Shown in pieces: positions 1 through 11,417 of a stretch of 64,000 bases of DNA (position 1 is its first letter; each line of letters opens with the position of its first letter). Origin of the DNA: Aldrovandia affinis (lineage: Eukaryota > Chordata > Actinopteri > Notacanthiformes > Halosauridae); the NCBI GenBank assembly GCA_029706075.1, contig JAINUG010000011.1:8685001-8749000 (forward strand), read 5' to 3'. The translations under genes and the position numbers were made by a program. Below the pieces are notes generated by a model. That model saw nothing but the letters and a program-made list of their open reading frames with translations. It was not told where the DNA came from and ran no database searches.

Positions 1-520
1 ACTAATGTTCCTTTAATTGTACTCCAAAATCAACCATTTCCCAAAATACAACAGGTACTAAAGAATCCCCCTCTAAGACTATGTTAAGACATTAATGGCC
101 CTCGTACTAAGAGTTTAAGTACAGAAAAGGTGAACGGGTCACCACTCAAATGCCTGGGCAGGCTCTACCTTGTCCTCTCCGTCGCTGGGGGAAACTTCTA
201 TAATGGTAATAAGCAGCGTGGAGCTGCAGGCTCTGCCTCCACTGGACGGACTTCACTCATGACTGGACACTCAATGACTCGTTCACTCCGCAGACCGTGA
301 GGTTTAAAGCTGGGCCGGACTCGGGCCCCATTAGCTACCTGGAATGTGGAGCTGTAGGATTAGCCTCATTAGATGGCCTGTGCGCATTGTGCGCGGCAGG
401 CCAAAAAAGCTGGGGGTCTGCACCCCACTAATCCAGCACCTCAACAGCAACAAATCCCCTCGGCCAGAATCCCACAGGCACAGCATAGCTCTGCTCCCTG
501 TCTTAGGCCTTTTATTATTA
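1..520. other. No gene recognised
   Basis: Mixed-composition sequence leading into the CA array. I see no motif-bearing open frame, RNA gene or clear repeat boundary here. The short open frames at 331-603 have no recognisable domain. Confidence 0.5.
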
Positions 521-524
521 TGCA

Positions 525-613
525 CGCACATACGCGCACACTCATAAACACACTCATACACACATTCACGCTCACACACACTCAGACTCATACACACACT
601 CATTCACACAAGC

Positions 614-655
<42 letters not shown>

Positions 656-740
656 ATACCCACATGCAATCACACACACACACTCACACTCATACACACG
701 TACAATTACACACACATTCACACTCATACCCACACGCAAT

Positions 741-771
<31 letters not shown>

Positions 772-1050
772 ACATTCACACTCACACATACTAATACACA
801 CACTCAAGCACACACACACACACACACACACTCACACAGACACTCATACACACACACACACACTCACACACATACACACATTCACACTCACACATACTAA
901 TACACACACTCAAGCACACACATACACACTCACACACACACACACACACACCACACACACAATCACACACACACACACACACACTTACACTCATACCCAC
1001 ACGCAATCACACACACACAAACACACACTCATACACTCATAAGAACATAA
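525..1050. repeat. CA-rich microsatellite array with ACTCATAC variants
   Basis: An imperfect (CA)n tract is interspersed with ACTCATACACAC and CACGCAATCACAC variants, giving a loose higher-order pattern. Long open frames on both strands (a His/Thr-rich one and a Cys/Val-rich one) are by-products of the dinucleotide repeat. Confidence 0.95.
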
Positions 1051-1740
1051 GAATACATATGGATGAGGTCATTTAGCCCACCTAGGCTCATCATGTCCTA
1101 ATCTAAATAATATCTAGTACTGCATCTGAATAACCAAAGTTTTTCTGCCTCTACTACCCAACCTGGCAAGCTGTTCCAGGCAAGGACAACTCTCTGTGTA
1201 AAAAAAACGTCCTAATATCTGTGCGGAATTTTCCTTAAACTAATTTCCACCTGTAACATCTTGTTCTGCTAATCAAATGTATCTTTAAAAAATCTTACTA
1301 ATTCACTTTGTTAATCCCTTTTAGGAATTTAAAAACCTCAACCAAATCCCCCCTAAATCTCCATTTGCTAAGCTTGAATAGATTGATTGCCTTAAGTTTA
1401 TCCTTATAACTTTTACCTTTCCTATCAGTTACAAATTTAGTTGCCCTTCTTTGAACTTTTTCAAGAGCTTCTATATCTTTCTTGTAGTGTGGTGCCCAGA
1501 ACTGCACACAGCACTCTAAGTGAGGTCAAAGGCAATATATGGTAGATTCCAAACTGTTTGCTAAACCCCCAGGTTTAGTATAATCTGAAAATTTAACTAT
1601 TTTGCAACTAACATCCCTATCAAGATGATTTTTGAAAATAAGGAAGAGCATAGGCCCTAGCACCGATCCCTGCGGAACTCCATTGCCCACACCACCTAGG
1701 TCAGATATGACCTAGTTACTCTTTGTATTCACCCTTGCTG
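1040..1740 (-). pseudogene. LINE reverse transcriptase, 3' part (CR1/L2/Rex-like), decayed
   Basis: On the minus strand the translation passes through GVPQGSVLGP..LFLI at about 1,650-1,680, a typical LINE reverse-transcriptase motif. KFSDYTK follows, a decayed form of the FADDTK catalytic box. Next comes the end of the protein: KDIEALEKVQRRATKF and FRGDLVEVFKFLKGIN (about 1,300-1,507), then FFTQRVV..WNSLP..VVEAE near 1,150-1,220. The order matches the C-terminal half of jockey-superfamily LINE ORF2. There is a deletion between the catalytic box and the terminal domain (near 1,530-1,560), and stops and frameshifts show it is dead. The exact clade is not resolved by eye. Confidence 0.8.
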
Positions 1741-1805
1741 CCAATTATGAACCTACTCTGAAACAATTTGTGTAATTCCTGTAGTTTAACAATAAACCTC
1801 TCATG

Positions 1806-2072
1806 TGATGTGGTGTGCGCTGCCTGTCAGGGACGCGGTTCGAAACCCACGTCTCTACCAAACCGGCCCTGGTCGTCAGCTCCGATCGGAGGCGGTGTTT
1901 GGCTGTCTGCCTCCAGGGGAGGGGGGAGGGTGAGCCGGCACGAGTCCGTCAAGGAGCAGGAAAAAGGCGTCCGTGGTAGATTTCAGTCTCTGAAGAGGCG
2001 GATAAAAATCTGCCCGGAAATAGTGTCTCGCCCCGGAGGATGGGCGGCAGACTCGTGGGGGAGGGTGAATTG
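1806..2072 (+). mobile_element. tRNA-derived SINE copy
   Basis: The copy contains a B-box-like GGTTCGAAACCC at about 1,838, then a GC-rich body with CCAGGGGAGGGGGGAGGG. The same layout occurs in the better preserved copy at 14,522-14,866, and on the minus strand at 16,830-17,150 and 6,836-7,045. This copy ends in a short ATT-rich tail. The spanning 101-residue open frame is a by-product. Confidence 0.65.
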
Positions 2073-2095
2073 ATTATTATTATTTAAGAATCAAA

Positions 2096-2267
2096 CGCAC
2101 GCGCACACATACACACACACGCGCGCAAATACACACATACACACACCCTTACACAAAACTTTATACACACACACGCAATCATACTTGCACACAATAAACA
2201 CACTCTCTCTCACATAGATACGTCTACACACTCAAACCCACACGAGCTCATTCGCATGCATGCACGC

Positions 2268-2304
<37 letters not shown>

Positions 2305-2345
2305 AATGCATGCTCACACACACACTCACACCTCACACACACTCC
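2096..2345. repeat. Complex CA/CG-rich microsatellite
   Basis: An imperfect (CA)n tract with CGCGCA, TACACA and ATGCATGCACGC interruptions. Confidence 0.9.
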
Positions 2346-2349
2346 ACTA

Positions 2350-3101
2350 CCTTCCATCAGAAAGACCCCATTTCACACAGGCATATGCCCACATGGAAAT
2401 GCCACAGGGAATTGGTTGCTGCCTGGGGGGGGGGGGTGTATTAATAACCAGTGTAGAATAAAGTTCCTGGATAGGAAGAGGCTTGTTACCACAACGTCTC
2501 CACCCCCGCAGCCTGTCCATCTGCTGTGAGCATGAGGTTCCATCTCCCCGTCACCTGGAGCAGTGAGCACGTAGAGAAAAGGGGAAGAACTATATCCCAA
2601 TATTTCCCTCTGAGTAGCTAGATAGGGGATGACAGGGTGACAGGTGATAGTGGGGCAGGGGCAATGGGTTTTTAATGGGGTGAGAATGGGGAGGGAGGGG
2701 GTGTGTGTGCAGACTGTGAGTAGAAGTACGAAGATTGTTTCATATTTTTTACATATTTTTAACATTGGTAAGAACATAAATGAGTCTTCTTCAGCAGGCA
2801 CCTGTCAGGACCCCTAAGGTAAGGAAGGCCCTGTGTTTCTGGGGCAGGGTGGGAAAAGATGCTCGGGTCACTGGCCCCTTTCAATCAGCAGCTAGATCAG
2901 ACTATCCACAAGCATCTCAGATAATTTATCTGTAATCTAATATTTCATTTTTAATGGTTAATTAAGATTCAAGTTGAAAGAATACTTTCAGTCCATCCCC
3001 ATGAGCACAGACCAGACAGAAGACTGAAATCAAGGTTTTTACTCATCCATGAAGTATGCACCTGCCGCTGCACACCTGTCACAGGTGCAGATTTTGTGGT
3101 G

Positions 3102-3140
<39 letters not shown>

Positions 3141-4330
3141 CCATACACACTCACTCACACATGCACTCACAAACACACACACACACGTACACATATATCA
3201 CTGTGTTTCCTCTACCATATTAGCATTGCAGAGTAGCAACAGCATAGCACCTCAGCTGATAAAACTCCTCTCTTCACTGGAGCCCCCCCCCTCTCCACCC
3301 CCCATTAAATACATGTATATTTCCCTGATCCAAGCATTTTAATTGTAGTGGGGACAGGACATTTTTTGGAAGGAATCACTGCTCACACACTACAGAGGAT
3401 CCACAGCCTCCTGTAGCAGCATCATCATTCTTGTGCTCATGCATAAAACTTCATCATATTTTACCATATCATCCTCATTTTGTGAGAGGCACATGAATCA
3501 TTATTGCTCAGATCTTGTCTTCTTCGAGGAACAAAGGGGAATACTACAGGGCCACAATACCCATAACTTCCGGCATCTGGTTTTTGTCATAAGCATTTCC
3601 CTACCAGCAGACACCTGGAACATGATCAGCTCTTTGAATCCATTCAAGTTATAAAAGAGGGGGTTGATGAAAGGAGGGGAATCTAGTGAGGAAGGCTAGC
3701 AACTGCCACTGCTTCAATCTGAGAGCACGGGGATTGCTATAGCTAATGCTGACGCGCCCTCGTCAAAGTCGGAAACATTCCGGGAAATGTGTCCTCCAAA
3801 TTTCCCTCTCCTTCCCATGCACTCCAAAGAGTGACAGGCAAGGCCCTTAACCCGATTATAAACACCCCACTCTGAGAAAACACTCACTGTGATAAAAAAC
3901 ATAATTGTATTAATTTCACAACGCTGTAAATAAACACAATGCCATGCAAGGACGCGAGAGGGTGGAGCGGAACACAGAACGTGGTGGATGTTCTAGAAGC
4001 CAACAGGCTGGTCTTTAGACACACAATGAACTCTATTGCTTGCAATATTGCTGAATAAATGACAGAAAGTCACATTTAAAATAAAAACCTCAAAACACAA
4101 GGTTGGAAATAAAAAAAAGGTATAGCATCTGTCCTTACTAAAGCTACTTATTAAAATATATAGAGAGCAGTTCCACATATTTCTATCATTTCTATTAAAT
4201 ATTTCTATAAAAAGCAACTGCAACATGAACCAGACATTGAACTGTCATCATGCCCAAAGGTATTACCTTACTACAGACGGTCTCTGCTAAGCTGGGCCCC
4301 ACATCTGGTATGACTGCGGACCTGAAGAGC
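2350..4330. other. No gene recognised; one short CA tract
   Basis: Apart from a G-run near 2,427 and a (CA)n tract at 3,100-3,190, nothing here is recognisable as a gene or RNA. The open frames at 2,373-2,801, 3,433-3,654 and 3,993-4,226 lack known motifs and look like chance. Confidence 0.5.
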
Positions 4331-4332
4331 AC

Positions 4333-4490
4333 CCAGTCACATGGTCACCTCCACCCTGTCAGCCCAGTCACATGATCACCTCCACCTTGCCAGCCCAGTC
4401 ACATGGTCACCTCCACACTGCCAGTCCAGTCACATGGTCACCTCCACACTGCCAGTCCAGTCACATGGTCACCTCCACCCTGCCAGTCCA
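4333..4490. repeat. 31-bp minisatellite, about 5 copies
   Basis: A 31-bp unit beginning CAGTCACATGGTCACCTCCA is repeated head to tail about five times with few substitutions. The unit contains GTCACATGGTCAC-type sequence with an E-box (CACATG). The short open frame covering it is a repeat by-product. Confidence 0.9.
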
Positions 4491-6830
4491 GATCTGCCTC
4501 CCACCCCACTAACCCTCCCCTGCCGAGAATCCCCCCCACCTCGCTCCTCCACCAATAGACAGAGGATTGGCATCCACCATTATTTAATCTGCTTTCAATA
4601 ACAAGCTTCATATGACCCCCACCACCACCACTCCGAGTCCTATGAGAGAAGTACAGAGAGATGGCTAATTCGTCCTCATAAACCCCCCCTTCCCCCCGAC
4701 TGACTGATACTACTGCAGGGACCTGGGGCGTGGGGGGGTCTGGAGGAATGCGACTGGGGGAGGGGCTGCATTCCTCTGCAATGGCAGCAGCATAGCAGCT
4801 TCAGCATAGTAACAGCAACAGGGGAGACTGCCACATTGTTTTTCACCGCCTGCACCTAGTGACGCACTCTTCCACAGAATTAATTTAAGGCAGCTTACCG
4901 ATTTTTTCTATTTAAAAAAAAGTTTTTTTTGTTTTCCATACAGCTCCAGATAATTAAAGCCTCCAAGATCTTTTAAAGACTGTTTATCCACACGGATTAA
5001 TGCCTTGAACACAGCGGTTACTCAACTCAACTACAAAGCGGCTCTTTACCAGGCAACAAAATCAATCCGTGCCACAGGGGGGGGGCGGAGGAGGACTGGG
5101 GTTGGGTGGTGGGGGTGCAGAAATGGCGCAGAAATGGGAACAACTTTATACTCAAGGAAAAGGTAATATATTACCCAAAGCTGCCCTCAGAGGGGCGTAA
5201 GTGATCAGTGTGATCCTGCTGGGGTGGCCGGGGGGTCCCTACATTTTCCCCTGGCTCAAAGGGACGTATGAATGTTGATGGATGGACTCCCCCACCAGTG
5301 TTAACACCGTGCATGCACTGTGTGTTGATTAATGGGAATCCATTATCCAGTTAAAGCGCACAAATTAAGGGTGACCTTCAAATCTACAGTAGGTTTTTCC
5401 TACAGCAGGTGGCCAATATGATTAAGCATTTCATAACACTGTGCATTGGTATATTCTGTGGCAAAGTCATGACCAAGAGTCACCCCCTTGACAGTTCAAA
5501 TCTTGACATGGGGCTCCGTTGCCCCGATTGCATGCAAGGTCACAGAACTCGAGGAGAAATTCAATAACCTCCCTCTCTACCTCAACTGATGTGTGTTGCG
5601 AAGGTTGTGGTGCAAAATGGCCGCATCACCCAGTTCAGTTTTTAAATTTAAATTTTAAATGACTTTACTTACTGTGTCAAAGAAGAATGACAGCAGCAAA
5701 AAATTGAAGCTGCTTTCAAAAATGTCTCCAGATTGTGTCTCAGTCCATTCTCCAGCTGCACGCACACAACCCCCTCCCAGTGTTCACCAAAGATTCAGCT
5801 GCGATACTGAAATATGGGCAATAAGAGAGCGTGGGTGCTAAGGCTGTGGCTCAATTGAAGACTAGTGACCGGGCCTCTACGATCAGTCACACGCTCCAAG
5901 GATCTCATATTGTGAAGAGATGTGGAGTTTATGAATTTCTCCCACCCCCGCTCTGTAAGTTATTTAGGATAATCTAATTTTGTGATTTATGTTTTTGTTT
6001 TTACATTAACAAATGCAGTTTGTTAACAATGGGTGCTACACATAATAATGGGTGCTACACATTGGTGTAGGTTGAGGTGCACAATAAATCATCTCCAACT
6101 ATGGACAGAGGGTGATGTTAGAGGGTCTGGACAGGAGGGAGAGAATGCCTTGTGAATAATATCAGAGCCATAACTGTCTGGGAATTTCAGAAATAATGTA
6201 TGAATCCACATCCTGGTGAAATCGTAAAAAAATTAAATATATAAAAAAATCAAGACCTCTTTCTCTCAAGGTGATGACAGTTTTGCTCTGATTCAATTAT
6301 TATTGTCATGATTAATTATTTGTAGCAACAGGCTTTTTTAAAGGTGGAAGCGAATTATCACGCATGTTACATCTTGATATTCTTTGTTACAATGCTATTT
6401 CCTTGTTAATGTTATCTTTCAGGAATCCAAAGGGATTAGTTCATCAGTTTGGGGGTCAAAGGAAACAATTTGAAGGCTCACAGTGTTCAATTTCAAATTT
6501 CCATAATGGATTAACTGGACTGTGAGCGCTTTTTCCTAAAAAAACAGGAGGAAATATAAAACCTTTCCATTCCATTAACTTTTTAGAGGCTTTGAAAGGT
6601 TTGTGCAGAGTGAAAATTCTCATAGAAGGGTGTGGGGCAAATTTTCCACCACTAATCAATTTATGAGAAGGAAAAGAAAGCGAAGCAATGTGGATAATGT
6701 TGGTTAATATAGTACGAAATTGCCAATTAATGCAAAGCTTTTTGAGTTTCTGTGAGGGGGAACAAGCAAAATTGTGTGTTTGAAGCAAACTGGCATTTAG
6801 CATGTCTCAGCGAACCTCCTCTGTTGTAAT
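4490..6830. other. No gene recognised
   Basis: Unique-looking, AT-moderate sequence. I could not identify a coding region, RNA gene or transposon. The 115-residue open frame on the minus strand at 6,456-6,803 has no motif I recognise. Confidence 0.45.
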
Positions 6831-6835
6831 TGATT

Positions 6836-7045
6836 TATTTTTTTAAATAATTTTGTTTCAGATTTTACCCCATTTTCTCCTAATTTGGTAGCCAACTACA
6901 CCCTCTCTTTTCATGTCAATCCCCCCTCGTATTGTGACCGTCAGTGACACAGGCGAAGTATCGTTTCCTCCGTGATGGCACTCGCTAAGCCTGTCGACTG
7001 TAACTCCGGTACTCAAGACCCACTCCTGTATGCACTGAATCCCTG
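6836..7045 (-). mobile_element. tRNA-derived SINE copy, minus strand
   Basis: Read on the minus strand this ends in the family tail GGCTACCAAATTAGGAGAAA (here plus-strand CCTAATTTGGTAGCC at about 6,885) followed by TGGGGTAAAATC. That tail also closes the copies at 14,522-14,866 and 16,830-17,150. The plus-strand block GTGACCGTCAGTGACACAGG matches their internal CGGTCACAGGAC region. The 5' head is not clearly preserved. Confidence 0.65.
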
Positions 7046-7089
7046 TTGCAGTGGGCAGCGTCGAACATTGTAACTGCTAGATCACAGTT

Positions 7090-7855
7090 ATCAAGATCTG
7101 AGCACGGTAAACACATGGCTATGATTTTATCAATCAATCATTATGAAGCAGGGGTATGTGCATGCTACGACGGGTCAAAAATGTTACCTGGGTTTAATTT
7201 GCAAATACACATTGACTTTTTCCCCAGTGAACTTCATTAATTTCAGGCTCCAGTGAGCAAGATGAAGTGGTTTGCTGCTAATTGTTTAGACCTAAGGGTG
7301 CCCTTGATGGGCTGGTTTGTAACTGGAGACTGCTGGAAATGGCTCCACCTCAATTTTCCAGTGATTTAATCTAAATTGGATTTAGATGACCGAATTAAAA
7401 CACCTTTTAAATAAACTAAGACATTTGTACGTCTTACTGTACAACAAAGTTTGGCTAGATCTTTTTTTAGGTATATTTATATCTTTTTTTAGATAAGGCT
7501 ATAGGTACTGTATTTATTAACTTTCCTGACCCCTTGAGCCCAGAAGCAATATACAACACTGCCATGCTACTGTGTTACACACTGTGCATATATCTTTTAA
7601 AGCACCTCAGCAAAAGGGTACAGCAGCTATATCCCACCCCAGTTGTAATGGGCATTAAAAACAATGCTGCTCCACAATGCTGCCATTAGTGACCTCATAT
7701 TACACACTCTCATTGTTTCTATTACAAACTTTTTTGTCATCCTCACCATTATTCATTCAAATGATTACAGAACATTACTTGAATTACTATACATCTTCTT
7801 GAATCTAGAAAGCAAATAATCTAATCCATTTAAGATAATGGACCAGTGAATCAAT
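7090..7855. other. No gene recognised
   Basis: AT-rich flank to the left of the Polinton. I saw no motif. Confidence 0.4.
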
Positions 7856-7857
7856 AG

Positions 7858-7909
7858 AGGGTACAATTGGCCACCAAGCTGGGAAAAAAATGGGGTAAAA
7901 AAACAGAAA
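7858..7909 (+). mobile_element. SINE 3'-tail fragment
   Basis: The stretch with AATTGGCCACCAAGCTGGGA followed by AATGGGGTAAAA matches the 3' tail of the SINE family at 14,522-14,866. Only about 50 bases remain. Confidence 0.5.
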
Positions 7910-7986
7910 TATTATATAAAAGTTCATGGTAGCTTTGAAATGACAACATGCATTGTTGCATGGGTGGAGTGACAGAAGTGGGGATG

Positions 7987-8925
7987 ACCCGGCAGCAATT
8001 ACCTTCAGATTTGATGGATGGTGACCTTTGATCTGTATCCCCCTTTCATGACATCTAATCTCTACCTTCCCCTTTGACGTTCTTTGATCTCTACCTTTCC
8101 GTTAGTTATGTACATACAAATGTTTCCATTCTGTCCTGTGAAACAAAATTAATTGTATATTGCAGCGTTCAACGAATATACTGCAAATAAGGTATTTATC
8201 AGGAATGGGTTTGGGTTTGAATAGCCCCAGAGCACGCATTCTGTGTTCTGGAGGAAATTGTGTTGTTTCATTATAGCAGTTAATTTAATAGAATGAAAAA
8301 CATGCAAAGCCCTAGTGATGTTTTGTAATTGATCTGCAAAACAATGGGAAAGGGTTTTTGCAATTAACGTTCTTTTCCTTTAAAAAAAAAAAGGCATTCT
8401 CTCACGTAACAGTACAAACCACAGTGCAGTGCTCAGTGTTAATAAATATGCCAGTATCTGACCCTATAGTTAAGAAGAAATAACTCTGGTGTCCTCTGGG
8501 CACAATATTTATACAATGATTTGTTCTGCCCGAACAATGCACATGGAAGCATTCTTTTACCCAGGTAAGTGACGTTAATAAACAAGCCGGGAGAATTTAA
8601 CAGACTTCCAACAACCAAAGCTGTCCCAAGACAATCTTTTAAAACTTTTTCTAGAAAATCAGCCCTATTCGCTATTTTGCAATGGCTTTGCCTAATTTCC
8701 TCGGTGCGGCGAAAAATTATTATTCCGTTAAAACAAGGTTATTGCCAGAGCCTGTGGAGTTATTGTGGAGTCGATGGAGCAGCAATGCTAACGTCAACCA
8801 AAACAATTGCCGGCTACAAATTCAATTTGGAGAGGTCAGTGCAGTCAAGCTGTATATGATGGACAAGTGTGTTTAACACTGACATACCATTTATTGAATA
8901 TTTTCGGGGGCTGATTAGTACAAAA
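7987..8925 (+). repeat. Polinton left terminal inverted repeat
   Basis: Blocks here recur in reverse complement at the right end. The block starting ATTTGATGGATGGTGACCTT (8,008) matches 22,150-22,170. AGGAATGGGTTTGGGTTTG (8,200) matches ~21,990. The CACAGTGCAGTGCTCA block (8,420) matches ~21,775. ATGGAAGCATTCTTTTAC (8,543) matches ~20,500. Finally, AAAATCAGCCCTATTC with TTGCCAGAGCCTGTGGAGTT (8,654-8,765) matches ~20,960-21,050. Divergence and several indels show age. The repeat probably holds the promoter for the rightward genes. Confidence 0.85.
8543..8570 (+). promoter_or_regulatory. Left TIR: short ATG exon and splice donor
   Basis: ATGGAAGCATTCTTTTACC is followed by CCAG/GTAAGT, a perfect vertebrate 5' splice site after 8,564, giving a short leader peptide beginning MEAFFY. 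The same exon and donor occur on the minus strand in the right repeat at 20,486-20,513 (GTAAGC) and in a third, mutated copy at 21,081-21,108 (GCAAAC). Reading past the donor hits a stop almost at once, so the exon makes sense only if spliced. The acceptor is not identified. Confidence 0.6.
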
Positions 8926-9009
8926 TCCGCAATGTCGCTTCTTGAAAATATGGAGCAGGAAACTGAAAACATGGTCGCTTTTCTTTGGAAAGATCGGTGT
9001 GAACAAAAA

Positions 9010-9791
9010 TATCTAGTTTTGCCGCAAAAAATAACAACATTAAGTTTATGCTAACCGTATAGATATACTGACAAAGTATGCTTGGGCCTGTGTATTAAAA
9101 GACTAATCTGGTTCTGAAGTTGCGAAGGCCTTTGCAATCATAAGAGGGAAAAAAGCCATCAAAGCTACAAACAGACAGAGGCAATGAGTTTTTCAACAAA
9201 GAGTTAAATCTTATGAAAAAAGTACACATTTTGCTGTAGGAAACTAATCAAAAGCCTCTGTAATGGAGAGGTTTAGCCACACACTGAAAACTAAAATGTA
9301 GCATTACTTTAGGGCAGTCAGCATAAGAAAATACATTAATGTAGTACAATATGTGGTTAATGCTTACAACCACAGTTATCATTGCAGTATTGAAATGAAA
9401 CCTGTTGAAGTTAATAGTGAAAACTTTAAAGTTGTTTCCAATCCATGAGAAAAATATACGATTTAGGTTTAAGGTTGGCGATACAGTCCAAGTGTCCCGA
9501 GTGAAAGGGCCTTTTGTGAAAGGTTATGAACAAAATGTTACAGATGAGTGTTTCACGGTTGTAGAATGTGTCCCCAGGGTTCCACCTGTGTACAGACTGG
9601 TGAAAAGGCAGAGGGGACATTTTACTAGAAAAGATTTTTGTGGGCAAAGACAACAAATGTTTTCTTTTAAAATGGAAAAGATTTTGTCTGAAAAGAAGAA
9701 ACAAATGTGTTTAATGAAATGGGTTGGCTGGCCAGAGAAATTTAATACATGGATCCCTTGTGATCAAATTGTTAATATCCAAGCATTATAA
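9010..9791 (+). pseudogene. INT: Polinton integrase (rve) with C-terminal chromodomain-like tail
   Basis: DDE integrase that would insert the element's linear DNA into the host chromosome. Pieces in order: KNNNIKFMLT then DILTKYAWACVLKD (first catalytic Asp region, 9,030-9,100, after a one-base frameshift); KASVMERF (9,253-9,276, catalytic Glu region, preceded by a stop); LKTKM*HYF..RKYINVVQ; and an intact 128-codon frame at 9,405-9,791 with FRFKVGDTVQVSRVKGPFVK and the terminal MKWVGWPEKFNTW, the chromodomain-like part. The middle with the second Asp appears deleted or scrambled (9,120-9,190). The N-terminal zinc-binding part is missing between here and the left repeat. At least three inactivating changes. 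Confidence 0.85.
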
Positions 9792-9819
9792 AAACCCCAC
9801 CTGCAATGTGTACAAGCTC

Positions 9820-9821
<2 letters not shown>

Positions 9822-9878
<57 letters not shown>
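9822..9878. repeat. (AT)n microsatellite
   Basis: Uninterrupted AT dinucleotides between the integrase and the capsid-type gene. Confidence 0.98.
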
Positions 9879-9879
<1 letters not shown>

Positions 9880-9880
<1 letters not shown>

Positions 9881-10458
9881 GATGGTATGGACGGGCATGG
9901 GTTTTATATCACACTCCCAAGCAATACATCATTGGACATGTATCCTGAAAACAAAATCAGTAGTTACAGGACAGTAAGTTTGCCAAGCGTATTGATTTGA
10001 GGGGTGAATGGGAAGTTGCTCTTGCAGAAATACAATACCCTCATACCTGGGACTCATCGACCGTTAGGTATAACACGTTTGTCTTATTTGACAAGGAAAA
10101 ACAATTGACTTTTTCTTGCAAAATGACTTTAGCCTATTACAAAAATCTTGACAAAATCATCAATGAAATGAACAAACTTATTCAGTCTTCGGGTGTTTCT
10201 CTAGGGTATGGTACAATAAAAAAGTGAGTTTTTATTATGGGCCCCTCCCAGTTCGTAACAATGGCCCATGGTAAGCTGGCACAATTGCTAGGGCTGCCTC
10301 CAGGGGAATACTTTCCCGTTGAACAGAACTTCTTCCCGCATCCTGCAGATATTCACGCAGGGTTCTACACGCTGTACTATATAGACTGTATAGACTACTA
10401 ATAGGAAATAGCTTTGTGACTCTTTTGAGATGCGTACATATAACATATAACTATACAT
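9880..10458 (+). pseudogene. Polinton capsid-type protein, 5' part (probably minor capsid/penton, PX-like)
   Basis: The frame gives GFYITLPSNTSLDMYPENKI (9,900-9,960), then after a frameshift RGEWEVALAEIQYPHTW (9,997-10,050). Next come LAQLLGLPPGEYF and a PADIHAGFYTLYY stretch (10,270-10,385), and finally GNSFVTLLRCVHI (10,405-10,443). This run is the hallmark of a conserved Polinton structural protein seen in fish and invertebrate elements. I favour the single-jelly-roll penton-type protein but cannot prove it by eye. The gene is interrupted at 10,463 by a probable solo LTR and resumes briefly at 11,146 (NRPNIDVITVTYNKPY). Two frameshifts besides. Confidence 0.75.
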
Positions 10459-10462
10459 ATAA

Positions 10463-11141
10463 TGGTTTTACCTCGTTCGGCCTCTGGAGGACGCGTGATC
10501 ATGTGATGGTCTTTTCCTCTTTCTGTTGAGAGGAATCATTGTCATTTATGCCGCCCTTATATGGTCTTGTGTCGGTGGGGGCTCTGATCGCTTTCAGCTG
10601 AGAGCAATCAGTATTAATCCCGTCTCCTACTTAAGGTCTCTTTTTCCCTCATTTAAACGCTTCTGTGTAAACGAATTGCTACATGATAGCTGGTATTCCA
10701 AACAAATGTTTAAGCTTGACAACCCTGTGGTTTCTCTCAATTAAAGAGAGAAGAAACAAACTTATTCATCTTAAAAAAAGGTTTAGTTTCACCACTCAGT
10801 GGTAGCCTTTTAGAGAGGTTAATTATCTCCACGTGAAGGGTTTTAAGCTCACCACTTCGGTGGTTTCCTTTGAGAGGTTATTCTTTGTTTGTTGGGGCTA
10901 ATGTTACCCAGAGCGAAAGTCTCTGTAGTCATTTGTTTTCTTAGCTCCTTGGTGAGGAGTGTTCACCCTATTAGGGTTGATTCTGTTGGGTTTATTCCCG
11001 TGGAGTCTTATCCCTTTCCTTTTCTATTTGTTTTCCCCGCTCCTTAGTCTGTTTTCAGATTTAGTGGCTGATCGCTTGCGTTCAGCTTTTAGATACCCGT
11101 GAGATCTGCGTGTGGTTCTTCCACCTTCGATCCACCTCACA
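10463..11141 (+). mobile_element. Probable solo LTR in the capsid-type gene
   Basis: The segment begins TGGTTTTACC and ends CCACCTCACA, giving the TG...CA ends of an LTR. It is flanked by ATAA on both sides (10,459-10,462 and 11,142-11,145), a 4-bp target duplication. It interrupts the Polinton gene precisely: capsid-type reading continues on both sides. No coding capacity is seen. The 72-codon frame inside (10,526-10,744) has no motif. Orientation is not certain. Confidence 0.65.
10795..11000 (+). other. Cluster of short stem-loops in the LTR
   Basis: Four short inverted repeats fall within about 200 bases: ACCACTCAGTGGT, CACCACTTCGGTGGT, CTCCTTGGTGAGGAG and ACCCTATTAGGGT. The first two sit in an imperfect tandem repeat with AGAGAGGTTA-type sequence following each. 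They may be RNA hairpins of the retroelement leader. Confidence 0.5.
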
Positions 11142-11145
11142 ATAA

Positions 11146-11392
11146 CAGGCCAAACATAGATGTGATCACAGTTACTTACAACAAGCCATATGGTGGTCTG
11201 TTTTGGGGTCTTTTTAGAAAGGCTGTCCTTTTCCTAAAGAAAGGGCTTAGCCTTGCAAAACCGCATCTGAAAACAGCTGCAAAGAATATTGTCAGTGATG
11301 TGGTGAGCAATGTCATGGCCAATTGCTCCACTTCTATTCTAATAATCAAGAAGGCTCAGGGTTTATGGTCATATCCCAAGGAAAAAGATTAA
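11146..11392 (+). pseudogene. Capsid-type gene 3' scrap fused to Polinton core-like basic peptide
   Basis: The first ~17 codons (PNIDVITVTYNKP) belong to the interrupted capsid-type protein. They run directly into GGLFWGLFRKAVLFLKKGLS..LAKPHLKTAAKNIVSDVVSNV, which resembles the small Polinton protein that starts with a Gly-rich segment, an amphipathic LxxLKK stretch and a SDVxS motif. In Polintons and adenoviruses such small basic proteins condense DNA or lyse membranes. The join implies a deletion between the two genes. The usual basic C-terminal tail is largely replaced. Confidence 0.6.
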
Positions 11393-11417
11393 GGTTTGTA
11401 AAGACGCTGCAGGTGGT

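Noticed and set aside
373..1006. Long His/Thr-rich and Cys/Val-rich open frames over the CA array
   Set aside because: They are produced by the dinucleotide repeat and exist in several frames. The same holds for the frames at 38,111-39,081 and 39,225-39,584.
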